This document shows positions 15,657-24,187 of a stretch of 34,687 bases of DNA, piece by piece. A model generated the notes under the pieces. That model was not told where the DNA came from. It made no database searches and was given only the letters and a program-made list of their open reading frames with translations. Positions within the stretch are counted from its first letter, which is position 1, and each line of letters opens with the position of its first letter. Source of the stretch: DAOTTW01 sp034437615 (GTDB taxonomy: Bacteria > Chloroflexota > Anaerolineae > Aggregatilineales > Phototrophicaceae); assembly GCA_034437615.1 (NCBI GenBank), contig DAOTTW010000101.1, positions 1-34,687 of the forward strand, given 5' to 3'. Made by a program: the position numbers and the translations under genes.

Positions 15657-16026
15657 ATTGCTTTCCCCACATAATTCTAAGATTGTGAATACGGCTTCTC
15701 TGGTAAAACGCCAGGGCAACGCATGTTAAAGAACGTTGCCAACAGTGATTACCTGCGATAGTGTGATGTGTTCAACGGCTTCCCTTGCCTGAAAACATGT
15801 GTCACTATTGTGCTAACTTTTAAATGCGTAAGAGTATAGCGCGTTTTCGTCAAGTTGCCATGCCTACGTGTAAAATTTGCCAGTTTTGGGCAGGATTTCT
15901 CGCATAATAGTGCACAACAACTGTGCAATCCTCACAAGCGGGCTTCAGACCCTCATCAGCCGCAAATTTGTGTATAATGATAACGGGTCCAACACACATA
16001 AACACAATGGATTAGGGGCATACATT
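15657..16026. other. 370-bp divergent intergenic region between the subtilase and MBL-fold genes
   Basis: No gene is seen here. Near the subtilase there is a 7-bp inverted repeat (GGCAACG 15715-15721, CGTTGCC 15734-15740, 12-nt loop) that would lie in its 5' leader. A minus-strand TATACT (complement of 15833-15838) is a possible -10 element. On the other side CATAAT (15903-15908) is followed by a perfect 6-bp hairpin TGCACA/TGTGCA (15911-15916, 15922-15927). A TATAAT (15973-15978) lies 49 nt before the MBL-fold start. None of the -10 elements has a convincing -35 at 16-18 nt. The hairpins are visible; any regulatory role is inference. Confidence 0.5.
15973..15978 (+). promoter_or_regulatory. 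Candidate -10 element of the MBL-fold hydrolase gene
   Basis: A perfect TATAAT lies 49 nt upstream of the start codon in an AT-rich stretch. I find no clear -35 partner. Confidence 0.4.
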
Positions 16027-16785
16027 ATGGCGCGTGTGGTTATCCTGGGGTCAGCGGCGGCTGTCAACAATACCGAGCACGATTATACGCATTTCTTGCT
16101 GATTGGTCGGCAGGATAACCCCATTCTGGTTGATGCCGGGTCTAACCCGCTGGGCAAAATTCAGAATTTGGGCATTGATGACGAGTCGTTGCAGGATATT
16201 ATCCTGACGCATTTTCACCCGGACCACGTCGCGGGCATCCCGAATATGATGATGCACATGTGGCAATTAGGCCGCAAAGCGCCCCTGCGCATCTACGGCA
16301 TTCACCACTGCATCAACCGCGTCGAGGATATGATGGAGAGCTTTGGCTGGCAAGAGTGGCCGGATTTCTTCCCGGTGTCCTTTCACCGCGTCAGTTCACG
16401 CGATGACGCGCCGCTGCTGGAAAACCGTGATTTCCGCATTCGCGCCTTCCCCGTCAATCATTTTGTGCCCACTATCGGTATGCGCATCGAGGACAAGCAT
16501 CGCGGCACCGTGATGGGCTATAGCTGCGATACGCAGCAGTGCCCCGGCGTCTATCGCATTGCGGCGGATGTCGATGTGTTGCTGCATGAAGCCGCAGGGC
16601 CACCCCCTGGCCACAGTACCGCACGTCAGGCGGGGCAGGTGGCCACAGATTCCCGTGCAAAATCGTTGCGTTTGATACACTATCAGGTCTGGAATACAGA
16701 CCCGACGCCATTGGTAGACGAGGCGCGGGAGGTCTTTGACGGGCCAGTTCATCGCTGTGAAGATTATGATGAATTTGAATTTTAG
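16027..16785 (+). CDS. Metallo-beta-lactamase-fold hydrolase, ribonuclease Z-like
   Basis: This is a dinuclear zinc hydrolase of the RNase Z/ElaC-like branch. The 252-residue protein has the LTHFHPDHVAG motif (H62, H64, D66, H67), H145, D168 in GYSCDTQ, and H187 in LLHEAAG. These are followed by H196 in the GHSTA segment and H218 (LRLIHY), where RNase Z has its last metal His. All metal ligands appear intact. It is shorter than typical RNase Z (about 300 residues) and I see no clear flexible arm, so tRNA 3' processing is possible but not shown; a related phosphodiesterase or arylsulfatase-like role cannot be excluded. The frame is open upstream to 15877, but ATG 16027 has AGGGG (16014-16018) 8 nt before it and starts the fold directly. 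It is followed 108 bp later by lon on the same strand. Confidence 0.85.
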   Translation: MARVVILGSAAAVNNTEHDYTHFLLIGRQDNPILVDAGSNPLGKIQNLGIDDESLQDIILTHFHPDHVAGIPNMMMHMWQLGRKAPLRIYGIHHCINRVEDMMESFGWQEWPDFFPVSFHRVSSRDDAPLLENRDFRIRAFPVNHFVPTIGMRIEDKHRGTVMGYSCDTQQCPGVYRIAADVDVLLHEAAGPPPGHSTARQAGQVATDSRAKSLRLIHYQVWNTDPTPLVDEAREVFDGPVHRCEDYDEFEF

Positions 16786-16893
16786 CTTTCTTTTTTATTA
16801 AAACTGCGTTGGTATTGTCCCACGCTAGCCAAGTCTTACACCCATTTTACCCCGCCACTGTTACACTTTGGTCGTGATTATAAGGACAGTAAC

Positions 16894-19401
16894 ATGAGCG
16901 AAGAACTAGAACGTCTGATCGCAAACCTGATGTCACCGGAGCACGTCGCCGCGAACGGCACCCCTCCGGCAGCGCGTCGTGATGGCGATGAGCTGGACGA
17001 CGATATTCCCGAAATACCTGATGAAGTCGCCATCTTGCCCCTGCGTGGGTTGGTGGTCTACCCGCATACCGCTATCCCGCTGACCATCGGGCAGGCACGC
17101 AGCATCAGCTTGGTAGATGATGTGGTCGCGGGCAATCGCCTGGTCGGGCTGGTGACGGCCTATGACCCCGAACAGGAAACCCCTGGCCCCGACGAAATCC
17201 ACGAGGTCGGCACGCTGGCGACGATTCATCGCCTGTTCCGTGCGCCTGATGGCACGATCCGTCTGCTGGTGCAGGGCTTGGCGCGTATTGAGGTCGATGC
17301 ATACACCGAAGAAGCCCCGTACCTGAAAGCACGCATTCAGCCGATCCCTGAGACGGTGGAAGAAGGGCTGGAAACAGAAGCCCTGACTCGTAGCGTCACC
17401 GACCAGTTTAAGAAGCTGGCCAACCTGATGCCGAGTATCCCGGATGAACTCGTCACGTCGGCGCTATCGGTGGAGGACCCGCTGCAACTGATTTACTCTG
17501 TAGCGACCTACGTCCGCATTGACGCGGATGACGCGCAAAAGCTGCTGGAAATGGACAGCACGCTACAGAAAATGCGCAAACTGCTGGAAATCCTCAACCG
17601 TGAGGTTGAAGTGCTGGAACTAGGGCGCAAAATCCAGACCGAAGCGCAATCCGAGATGGAGAAGATGCAGCGTGAATACTATCTGCGCGAGCAGATGAAG
17701 GCCATTCAGCGCGAACTTTCCGAAGGGGATGACAGCACGCTAGAGGTCGATGAGTTCCGCCGCAAAATTGCTGAAGTGGGCATGAACGAAGAGGCCGAAA
17801 AAGAGGCCAGGCGCGAACTGAACCGCCTGGGCAAGCTGTCGGTGGCGTCCGCAGAGTACGGTGTCATCCGCACCTATCTGGATTGGCTGGTGAGTATGCC
17901 CTGGTCCAAAGCCACCGAGGATAACCTGGACATCTCTCATGCGCGTGAGGTGCTGGACGAAGATCACTATGGCCTGAAGGACATCAAAGAGCGCATTCTG
18001 GAATTCCTGGCCGTGCGCAAGCTACGTTCAGAGCGTGCCGAGGAACTGGAAGAGACAAAGGGCGATCAGACCGTGCGCCGCGAGCGTACCGGGGCGATCC
18101 TGTGCTTTGTCGGCCCGCCGGGTGTCGGTAAAACGTCGCTGGGGGCGTCGATTGCGCGGGCAATGGAGCGTAAGTTTATCCGGCTCAGCCTGGGGGGTAT
18201 CCGCGATGAAGCTGAAATTCGTGGTTTCCGGCGCACGTATATCGGTGCAATGCCTGGCCGCATTGTGCAGACGTTGCGCCGTGCGGAATCCCGCAATCCG
18301 CTGATTATGCTTGATGAGGTCGATAAGCTAGGGCGCGACTTCCGGGGCGATCCGGCGTCGGCGCTGCTGGAACTGCTGGACCCAGAGCAAAACAGCGAAT
18401 TCCGTGACACGTATCTGGATGTGCCCTTCGACCTGAGCAACGTGCTTTTCATCACAACGGCCAACACGCTTGATACGATACCGGGGCCGCTGCGCGACCG
18501 TATGGAGATCATCCAGCTAAGCGGCTATACCGAGCAGGAAAAGACCGCCATCGCCAGTCAATATCTGGTGCCGCGTCAGGTACGAGAAAACGGCCTGCGC
18601 CCCGAAGAAGTTAGCTTTACAGACGATGCCCTGCTGACTGTCGTGCGCGATTACACACGCGAAGCGGGTGTGCGTAACCTGGAACGCGAGATCGGGCGTG
18701 CTGCACGCAAGGTCGTGACGCGCATCGCAGAAGGCAAGCACGAAAGCGTTCAGATCGACAAAGAGATGGTGCGCGAACTGCTGAGTAAGCCGCGTTATGG
18801 CTATCGTAGCGAACTGGAAGACCGCACCGACCGCCCCGGCGTCGCAACTGGGCTGGCCTGGACGCCTGTCGGCGGCGATGTGCTGTTCATCGAGGCAACG
18901 GCCTTCCCTGGCGGCAAGGGTGAATTCCAGTACACCGGGCAACTGGGCGAAATCATGCAGGAGAGCGCACGTATTGCGCTCAGCTTCGTGCGTGCGAAAG
19001 CGCAAGACCTGAAGATCGACGCGGAACTCTTCAAGACGCAGAATATCCACCTGCACGTGCCCGCAGGCGCGACGCCGAAAGACGGCCCATCCGCAGGTGT
19101 TACGATGGGGGTGGCGCTGGCATCGCTGCTGACGGGGCAACCCACGCGCAGCAACGTGGCTATGACAGGTGAACTTACGCTCAACGGCCAGGTGTTGCCT
19201 GTAGGCGGCATCAAGGATAAGGTGCTGGCAGCGCATCGCATCGGTGTGGATACGATCATCCTGCCGAAGAAGAACGAAGTGGACCTTGAAGATTTACCGG
19301 ACGACGTGCGCGAGAGTATGCATTTTGTGCTGGCAGAAAGCATGGATGAGGTGCTGCCGGTCGCGTTGCCGATGCAAGAACCCAGTGTGGCCGCCAATTA
19401 G
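16894..19401 (+). CDS. lon: ATP-dependent protease Lon (LonA type)
   Basis: Lon is a cytoplasmic AAA+ protease that degrades misfolded and regulatory proteins. At 835 residues the length is usual for LonA. The substrate-binding N-terminal LON domain starts near residue 45 (VAILPLRGLVVYP) and is followed by a helical, coiled-coil segment (about 190-330). The AAA+ module has Walker A GPPGVGKT (407-414) and Walker B LIMLDE (470-475). The protease domain has nucleophile S733 in DGPSAG and K776 in GGIKDK, the usual Ser-Lys dyad 43 residues apart. ATG 16894 has AAGGA (16882-16886) 7 nt before it. A slightly unusual acidic stretch (about 31-45) precedes the LON domain. The gene is followed by a clear intrinsic terminator. 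I see no CIRCE element upstream. Confidence 0.97.
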   Translation: MSEELERLIANLMSPEHVAANGTPPAARRDGDELDDDIPEIPDEVAILPLRGLVVYPHTAIPLTIGQARSISLVDDVVAGNRLVGLVTAYDPEQETPGPDEIHEVGTLATIHRLFRAPDGTIRLLVQGLARIEVDAYTEEAPYLKARIQPIPETVEEGLETEALTRSVTDQFKKLANLMPSIPDELVTSALSVEDPLQLIYSVATYVRIDADDAQKLLEMDSTLQKMRKLLEILNREVEVLELGRKIQTEAQSEMEKMQREYYLREQMKAIQRELSEGDDSTLEVDEFRRKIAEVGMNEEAEKEARRELNRLGKLSVASAEYGVIRTYLDWLVSMPWSKATEDNLDISHAREVLDEDHYGLKDIKERILEFLAVRKLRSERAEELEETKGDQTVRRERTGAILCFVGPPGVGKTSLGASIARAMERKFIRLSLGGIRDEAEIRGFRRTYIGAMPGRIVQTLRRAESRNPLIMLDEVDKLGRDFRGDPASALLELLDPEQNSEFRDTYLDVPFDLSNVLFITTANTLDTIPGPLRDRMEIIQLSGYTEQEKTAIASQYLVPRQVRENGLRPEEVSFTDDALLTVVRDYTREAGVRNLEREIGRAARKVVTRIAEGKHESVQIDKEMVRELLSKPRYGYRSELEDRTDRPGVATGLAWTPVGGDVLFIEATAFPGGKGEFQYTGQLGEIMQESARIALSFVRAKAQDLKIDAELFKTQNIHLHVPAGATPKDGPSAGVTMGVALASLLTGQPTRSNVAMTGELTLNGQVLPVGGIKDKVLAAHRIGVDTIILPKKNEVDLEDLPDDVRESMHFVLAESMDEVLPVALPMQEPSVAAN

Positions 19402-19469
19402 TGCGGCTTACGCTGCCTCATAACTACTCAACACAACCTGACAACCTGGATAATACTAGATAGTAGGGG

Positions 19470-19496
19470 AAAGGCACACGAACAGTGTGCCTTTTT
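19470..19496 (+). terminator. Intrinsic terminator of lon
   Basis: AAAGGCACAC (19470-19479) pairs perfectly with GTGTGCCTTT (19485-19494) around a 5-nt loop and runs into a T-tract. It lies about 70 nt after the lon stop. The A-rich start means it may also stop leftward transcription. Confidence 0.9.
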
Positions 19497-19503
19497 ACAT
19501 CCA

Positions 19504-19638
19504 TCATGCTTTGGTTTGTGGGTTGCTGACGGCGTGGTTATCGGCGTCGGCCTGTTTTATGCTGGGTTTGCGCTTGGCATCTGATAGCGACATGGCAGCA
19601 ATGACGATCATGAAAAGGAGTACAATCAGTTCAGTCAT
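19504..19638 (-). CDS. Possible small single-pass membrane protein (44 residues)
   Basis: The ORF from ATG 19638 encodes a hydrophobic helix near its N-terminus (residues 4-18, TELIVLLFMIVIAAM) followed by a polar, basic then Asn/Gln-rich tail. The frame is open upstream to 19719 but that start has no ribosome-binding site; the 19638 start has only a weak GGAT about 12 nt upstream. It fills a gap otherwise without genes. I do not recognise a family, and it may be a chance ORF. Confidence 0.3.
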   Translation of the reverse strand: MTELIVLLFMIVIAAMSLSDAKRKPSIKQADADNHAVSNPQTKA

Positions 19639-19943
19639 GGTTAAAGCATCCGTTAATTGTGGCCGCAACTGTGGCCCAAGCGCCTGATAATCCTGAGCGT
19701 TAAGCCGCAATGACTTCATTTTGCATTATGATAACATCAAAGCAGGGTTAAATGCCATGTTTGGTAGCCACTAACTTAAGATATTTATAAATTGCTTAAG
19801 CGTCGTAGGTCGTGCTGTAGGTTGATTGTCAATATCCCGCGTGGCCTATCGTTGCTAAAATAAGGTACAGGGCATTGTGCCCCCAACGAATGTGATTTGT
19901 TGGATGCAACACGCAAACTTGAAACAGTGACCGAGACAGACCC

Positions 19944-21800
19944 ATGCAGTCGAAATTCGACTTTGACCTTGAACAGCACCGCGAGACGCTGCTTGGCTTC
20001 TTAGCAGAGATTATCGCGCTGCCAGAACGCCCCACAGGGAATGAATTCAGCAAGCTGCTGTTCAAGCATTCCCGCCCGGATGGTGGCCTGTATAGCCGTG
20101 CCCAACTAATTCAGGCATACCGGGCGCTCGCGGGGTCGCACGGGCTGCCGCCCTACGATGAGCGCGAATTGAACAAGCTGCGGCGTAAACCCATGCGCAC
20201 CATCAGCGGTGTGACGCCGGTAACCGTGCTGACAAAACCGTTTCCGTGCCCCGGTGAATGCATCTTCTGCCCCAATGACGTGCGGATGCCGAAAAGCTAC
20301 CTGTCGGACGAGCCGGGTGCACAACGCGCCGAACAAAACAGCTTCGACCCGTATTTGCAGACGTATACGCGCCTGCTGATGTATTACAACATGGCGCACC
20401 CGACGGATAAAATCGAGGTGATTATCCTGGGCGGTACGTGGTCCTTCTACCCGGAGACATTTCAGATCTGGTTTGTGAAGCGCATCTTCGACGCCTTGCA
20501 TGATTTCGGCAACGGCATCGACCGCCGCCAAGCAGTGTGGGCTGCGCTGGCGGACGAAAGCCAACTGCACCCCGAACGCAACACGACCACTGTGCAGATT
20601 CAGGGCATGACCTTCGACCAGACCTATAATCAGGCGGTACAGCAGGTCTATGCTGATGAGATGCGGCGCTCACGCGAAGTCACCCGCGCCATCGCACAGG
20701 GCGACATCGCACGCTCACCCATTTTAGAATTTGCGACGTGGGAAGAACTCGAAGCGGCCCACACCGAGAACGAAAGCGCCGCTTGCCGCGTCGTCGGGCT
20801 GGTGGTCGAGACGCGCCCGGACCACATCAGCGCCGAAGAAGTGCTGCGCATCCGGCATTTGGGCTGTACGAAGGTGCAAATCGGCTTTCAGAGCTTAAAC
20901 GACGACGTGCTGCGCAAAAATCGGCGTGGGCATACGGTAGACGCCACACGACGCGCTGTAAAATTGCTGCGGCAGGCAGGCTTCAAGATCCACGCGCACT
21001 GGATGCCGAACCTCTACGGCTCCACGCCGGATTTGGACATCGCAGATTATGAGCGCATGTTTGGCGACCCGGCTTTCCGGCCTGATGAACTCAAGGTGTA
21101 CCCGTGCTCGCTGATTGAAAGCGCAGAACTGATGCAATACTATCAACGTGGCGATTGGCAGCCCTACACGCACGACGAATTGCTGTATACGCTGGTGGAG
21201 AGCTTCAAGCGCACACCGGAGTATTGCCGCCTGACACGGGTCATCCGCGATATTCCATCGACGGACATCGTGACAGGCAACCAACTTACGAACTTTCGGC
21301 AATTGGTCGATCAAGAGATGGCGAAGCAAGACGCGACCACAGGCGACATCCGCGCCCGTGAAATCCGGCATCGCACTGTGTCGCTGGATGCGCTGCACCT
21401 GGATGAAGTGTGGTATGGTGGCGGTTGTAGCGAAGAAGTCTTCTTGCAGTACATCAGCGAGGAGCGCTACATCGCGGCATTCCTGCGCCTGTCCTTGCCA
21501 CACGGCGACGAGACGCCGCTACACGGTGAATTGCAGGATGCAGCCATCATCCGCGAGGTGCACGTATATGGCCAATCGCTCGGCCTCGGCACCAACGAGG
21601 ATGGACGCGCCCAACACGCGGGCCTGGGCAAAAAATTGATCGAACGCGCCTGTGAATTGGCGACAGAGCGCGGTTATGCACGCATGGCGGTGATTTCTGC
21701 CATCGGCACCCGCGAATATTATCGCAAGCGTGGCTTTGCAGATGGCCTGCTCTACCAACTACGCCCCTTGCGACCAGACCCACATCACACACAGGGGTAA
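19944..21800 (+). CDS. elp3: Elp3-like radical SAM/GNAT tRNA uridine-34 modification enzyme
   Basis: Elp3 builds the carboxymethyl group on C5 of the wobble uridine of tRNA, using S-adenosylmethionine and acetyl-CoA. The 618-residue protein has a tRNA-binding basic N-terminus (about 1-85). The radical SAM core has C102-PGE-C106-IF-C109, which would hold the [4Fe-4S] cluster, then FDPYLQTYTRL and EVIILGGTWSFYP. The C-terminal acetyltransferase domain includes YGQSLGLG (about 540) and the acetyl-CoA loop HAGLGKKL (558-565), then REYYRKRGF. The order and length match known bacterial and archaeal Elp3; bacterial examples are known from Chloroflexota such as Dehalococcoides. No other Elongator subunit is nearby, as expected for stand-alone bacterial enzymes. 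The ribosome-binding site is weak (GAGA about 9 nt upstream). A Thr/Pro-rich membrane protein gene follows after 6 bp. Confidence 0.93.
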   Translation: MQSKFDFDLEQHRETLLGFLAEIIALPERPTGNEFSKLLFKHSRPDGGLYSRAQLIQAYRALAGSHGLPPYDERELNKLRRKPMRTISGVTPVTVLTKPFPCPGECIFCPNDVRMPKSYLSDEPGAQRAEQNSFDPYLQTYTRLLMYYNMAHPTDKIEVIILGGTWSFYPETFQIWFVKRIFDALHDFGNGIDRRQAVWAALADESQLHPERNTTTVQIQGMTFDQTYNQAVQQVYADEMRRSREVTRAIAQGDIARSPILEFATWEELEAAHTENESAACRVVGLVVETRPDHISAEEVLRIRHLGCTKVQIGFQSLNDDVLRKNRRGHTVDATRRAVKLLRQAGFKIHAHWMPNLYGSTPDLDIADYERMFGDPAFRPDELKVYPCSLIESAELMQYYQRGDWQPYTHDELLYTLVESFKRTPEYCRLTRVIRDIPSTDIVTGNQLTNFRQLVDQEMAKQDATTGDIRAREIRHRTVSLDALHLDEVWYGGGCSEEVFLQYISEERYIAAFLRLSLPHGDETPLHGELQDAAIIREVHVYGQSLGLGTNEDGRAQHAGLGKKLIERACELATERGYARMAVISAIGTREYYRKRGFADGLLYQLRPLRPDPHHTQG

Positions 21801-21806
21801 GCACGT

Positions 21807-22352
21807 ATGCTCACAGACATCGGAGAAAACCGCACCCTGCTGCGGGCCATTTTGTTGCTGGTGATCGTCGGGACCATCCCGTTTTACATCTGCGGCATTG
21901 GCCTCTGGTTGCTATCGCCGGATGCGAACGCGCCGACCAACGCGCCCAATGGGGATAGCAGCGTCGTAGACGACAATGGCGAGCCGACATTTACGCCGCT
22001 TGGGTCGGGTTCCGATGATGGGCAAGCCAACAGCGGTGATCGAGACGAGCAACCGACGCTGACGCCATTAGACGACGATTTTTCGCCGCCGACGTTCACG
22101 CCCTTTGCGCCGCTGAACCCCACACCGCCGCAATTCATCCCGCCGACGAGCTTCCCGACGAATCCGCCGCCTGTGTTCTTCCCGGCAACCGATACGCCCG
22201 TGCCGACATTCACGCCCTTCCCGACGAATACACCGCTGCCGACGAGTACACCGTTGCCAACGGATACACCACCGCCGCAGGCGACCAATACCCTCTTGCC
22301 CTTCGATCCGATTGAGTCACCGACGCCGATACAGGGCCGCTCGGCATCGTAA
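21807..22352 (+). CDS. Single-pass membrane protein with Thr/Pro-rich extracytoplasmic tail
   Basis: The 181-residue protein has a short cytoplasmic N-terminus, one membrane helix (about 13-36) and an acidic linker. A long unstructured tail rich in Pro, Thr and Phe follows, with repeated PTFTP, TNTPLPT and TDTPPP units. Such tails are common on envelope proteins of Anaerolineae-like bacteria, but I recognise no enzyme domain and no function can be given. The tail may span the cell wall or be glycosylated on Thr; this is speculation. The gene starts 6 bp after elp3 with AGGGG about 10 nt upstream of its ATG, so the two are probably co-transcribed although a functional link is not obvious. Confidence 0.75.
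   Translation: MLTDIGENRTLLRAILLLVIVGTIPFYICGIGLWLLSPDANAPTNAPNGDSSVVDDNGEPTFTPLGSGSDDGQANSGDRDEQPTLTPLDDDFSPPTFTPFAPLNPTPPQFIPPTSFPTNPPPVFFPATDTPVPTFTPFPTNTPLPTSTPLPTDTPPPQATNTLLPFDPIESPTPIQGRSAS
22185..22274 (+). repeat. Five tandem 18-bp units within the Thr/Pro-rich ORF
   Basis: Units begin at 22185, 22203, 22221, 22239 and 22257. The pattern is roughly CCGACGAATACACCGCTG with substitutions, encoding six-residue repeats such as PTNTPL. The in-frame period suggests growth by slippage or unequal exchange. Confidence 0.75.
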
Positions 22353-22363
22353 TAGCCTATACC

Positions 22364-22414
22364 TGTAGGGGCACAGCGTGCTACGACCTGGGCGCAATGC
22401 ATTGCGCCCCTACG
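22364..22414. repeat. Intergenic palindromic repeat, copy D (compound)
   Basis: An outer pair, GTAGGGGC (22365-22372) and GCCCCTAC (22406-22413), encloses a perfect inner hairpin, GGGCGCAA (22390-22397) and TTGCGCCC (22402-22409) around TGCA. The two pairings share bases 22406-22409, so they are alternatives. It lies between the convergent Thr/Pro-rich and secreted-protein genes and fills most of the 106-bp gap. Confidence 0.75.
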
Positions 22415-22458
22415 GCGGGTTTTCATCAGTCAAACAAGCGCGAGGTAAAAAACACCTT

Positions 22459-23985
22459 CTAGCGCCCAGATAGGTACATGGCCACAGCTTGCTCTAGTGT
22501 GGCTGGGTCCAGTTCGATAAATTCGGCGGGGTCGCCAATGCCCATATGAAACACCACCACGTAATCCCCGAAGGTGTTTTGTGCACTGCGCATCAGGAAA
22601 TTCAAGAAGCCGCCTTCCATGCCCAGTTCTAGCGGCACGGTTAGCATGGCATCCAAACTGCCGCCGGGTAGCTGACGGTTCTGCGTGCGGGAAACATACG
22701 AGCCATTCAGCGAGAACGATGTGCCGTAACACAGGCTGCTGTTGCCTGCGTCATCGCACGCGAAGGGGTTGCCGAATTCATCAGCGATGTACTCGTAATT
22801 GCTGTCAATCAACGCAACCAGCGGGTCGAATGCGCCGACGACTGAAATCATGTAGACCGTTGGCGATACGCCAGAGGCAACCATGCCCGGCGTGATCTCC
22901 ACTGAGAAGGGATCGCCCTCGTTATCGGTGCTGGATAGCGTCATGCCCTCTAAGAACAGCAGGAATTGCCCGGTAGCATTGCCGAAGCCACCGACGACCA
23001 GGCGAATATCGCTGAATGAAGGCTGGTTAAACGTGTTGAAGACAATTTGTGATGTCAGGCCAGATGGTTCCACTAAACCCGTTGTGGGCAATGACGCCTG
23101 ATAATAGGACGCCTCAAAGTTATCATCGTCACACAGGCCACGCCCGCTTTCGTCCAGCACGGCCAGCACGGGGTCGAAGCCGTTGATGCCGACAGCCGTC
23201 GCCGTGTAATTAGAGTTGGAGCGCATCTGTATCACTGTGATCGGGATGCCGTTATCGAAGCTGCGGCCATTGTCACAGGTCACGCTCAGGCCCATTGGTG
23301 TGCCCGGTGCGAAAGCCTGCGGTGGTTCCTCGCCGGGTGTGGAGGTGGCGGGTGTGCTTGTGTCTCTATCTGCTTCATTTGGCCCCGTATCGGGCATGAG
23401 TGTGCGCTCGGTGGTGTTAAAATCACCTGCGGGCAGGTCCAGCAGCGGGCCAGCGTAGCCGGGGTCGGGGAAGCCGACGAGTTCAACGGCGTCAATCTCG
23501 TTCCAGTTGTTCGTGCGCGTCTGATCTAAGTCGATGCGCACGGCTTGCACGAAAAATTCTGGCGGGAAGCTCAGTTCAAACGTGCCGGGGCAGGGGGTGT
23601 CGCTATCTGCGCTTTTTGGTACGGCACTTTCGTCACCATCCGGGGCAATCAGCGTAACCTGAATGATCGCGCCGGGGTTGTACGTCTGGTAAATATCAAC
23701 TGCTGTCGCAAAGACAGGCTGCTCAAAGTAAACCGTCAGCGAATCCTGACCGGTGCTGCTGCGTGAAGCCCATGCAGTCGGCAAATCCCCACAGGTTGCT
23801 GTATCGGGTGCGCCTGTGGCTTGCGCAGCGCTCCAATCGCTATCACCATATTGAGAGGACGCCTCGGCGGCAATAGCCCACTGGCGAATCGGGTCAACTT
23901 CGGTTTGTGCGCTGAGGCCAGGGATCAATACCAGGCCCAGCACAACGGACAATAAAACAAAGGCAATTTTGTGTTGGTGTCTCAT
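22459..23985 (-). CDS. Secreted protein with discoidin-like and PPC-like beta modules
   Basis: The 508-residue protein has a clear signal peptide (about 1-26, cut near GLSAQ). The first module (about 30-175) contains WSAAQATGAPDT and VYFEQPVFATAVDIYQTYNPG and ends with EIDAVELVGF. This pattern fits an F5/8-type-C (galactose-binding-like) fold. After a Thr/Pro-rich linker (about 180-215) come two related segments with DPVLAVLDESGRGLCDDDNF and DPLVALIDSNYEYIADEFGN, which resemble bacterial pre-peptidase C-terminal (PPC) domains. I see no catalytic motif. A carbohydrate- or surface-binding role is inferred. ATG 23985 has GGAG (complement of 23994-23997) 8 nt upstream; the ATG six codons earlier has none. 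It is monocistronic and divergent from the S9 peptidase. Confidence 0.8.
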   Translation of the reverse strand: MRHQHKIAFVLLSVVLGLVLIPGLSAQTEVDPIRQWAIAAEASSQYGDSDWSAAQATGAPDTATCGDLPTAWASRSSTGQDSLTVYFEQPVFATAVDIYQTYNPGAIIQVTLIAPDGDESAVPKSADSDTPCPGTFELSFPPEFFVQAVRIDLDQTRTNNWNEIDAVELVGFPDPGYAGPLLDLPAGDFNTTERTLMPDTGPNEADRDTSTPATSTPGEEPPQAFAPGTPMGLSVTCDNGRSFDNGIPITVIQMRSNSNYTATAVGINGFDPVLAVLDESGRGLCDDDNFEASYYQASLPTTGLVEPSGLTSQIVFNTFNQPSFSDIRLVVGGFGNATGQFLLFLEGMTLSSTDNEGDPFSVEITPGMVASGVSPTVYMISVVGAFDPLVALIDSNYEYIADEFGNPFACDDAGNSSLCYGTSFSLNGSYVSRTQNRQLPGGSLDAMLTVPLELGMEGGFLNFLMRSAQNTFGDYVVVFHMGIGDPAEFIELDPATLEQAVAMYLSGR

Positions 23986-24019
23986 GCACCTTGCTCCATA
24001 CACATTTCAGCATGACAAT

Positions 24020-24040
24020 ATACTGCATCGTTGTCAGTAT
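24020..24040. promoter_or_regulatory. Small dyad upstream of the secreted-protein gene
   Basis: ATACTG (24020-24025) and CAGTAT (24035-24040) form a perfect 6-bp inverted repeat around 9 nt, 35-55 nt upstream of the start at 23985. The minus strand here also reads TATATT, a possible -10. It could be an operator, but the evidence is only the symmetry and position. Confidence 0.25.
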
Positions 24041-24104
24041 AAGCGCGTTTGCCGAAATGCGCGACTTGTCACACATCGGTATTGCAGCCATCTCGGTTGA
24101 TTCT

Positions 24105-24134
24105 TGGCGGACGCCATGAATGGCGTCCCTACAA
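24105..24134. repeat. Intergenic palindromic repeat, copy E
   Basis: A perfect 8-bp stem (GGACGCCA 24109-24116, TGGCGTCC 24121-24128) with loop TGAA is flanked by TTGGC on the left and CTACAA on the right. It lies between divergent genes, so a terminator role is unlikely for this copy. Confidence 0.75.
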
Positions 24135-24187
24135 GCGTGTTCTGTACATTAACCTAAATTGAACGCACTATTCGGAGTGATTAGACT

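Larger units (their letters stand above)
19402..19943. other. 542-bp region between lon and elp3
   Basis: It contains the lon terminator (19470-19496), a possible 44-codon membrane ORF on the minus strand (19504-19638) and an AT-rich stretch (19770-19800) with two CTTAAG sites. A small GGGCA/TGCCC palindrome (19870-19874, 19878-19882) lies about 60 nt before elp3. I see no convincing elp3 promoter. Confidence 0.5.

Noticed and set aside
18517..19236. Long minus-strand ORF (239 codons) antisense to lon
   Set aside because: It lies wholly within the lon gene, in a codon-biased GC-rich region, has no family features and no ribosome-binding site; a shadow of the real frame.
22185..22274. Could the 18-bp repeats be a CRISPR array?
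   Set aside because: Units are contiguous, lack spacers, lie in frame in a coding region and encode a Thr/Pro repeat.
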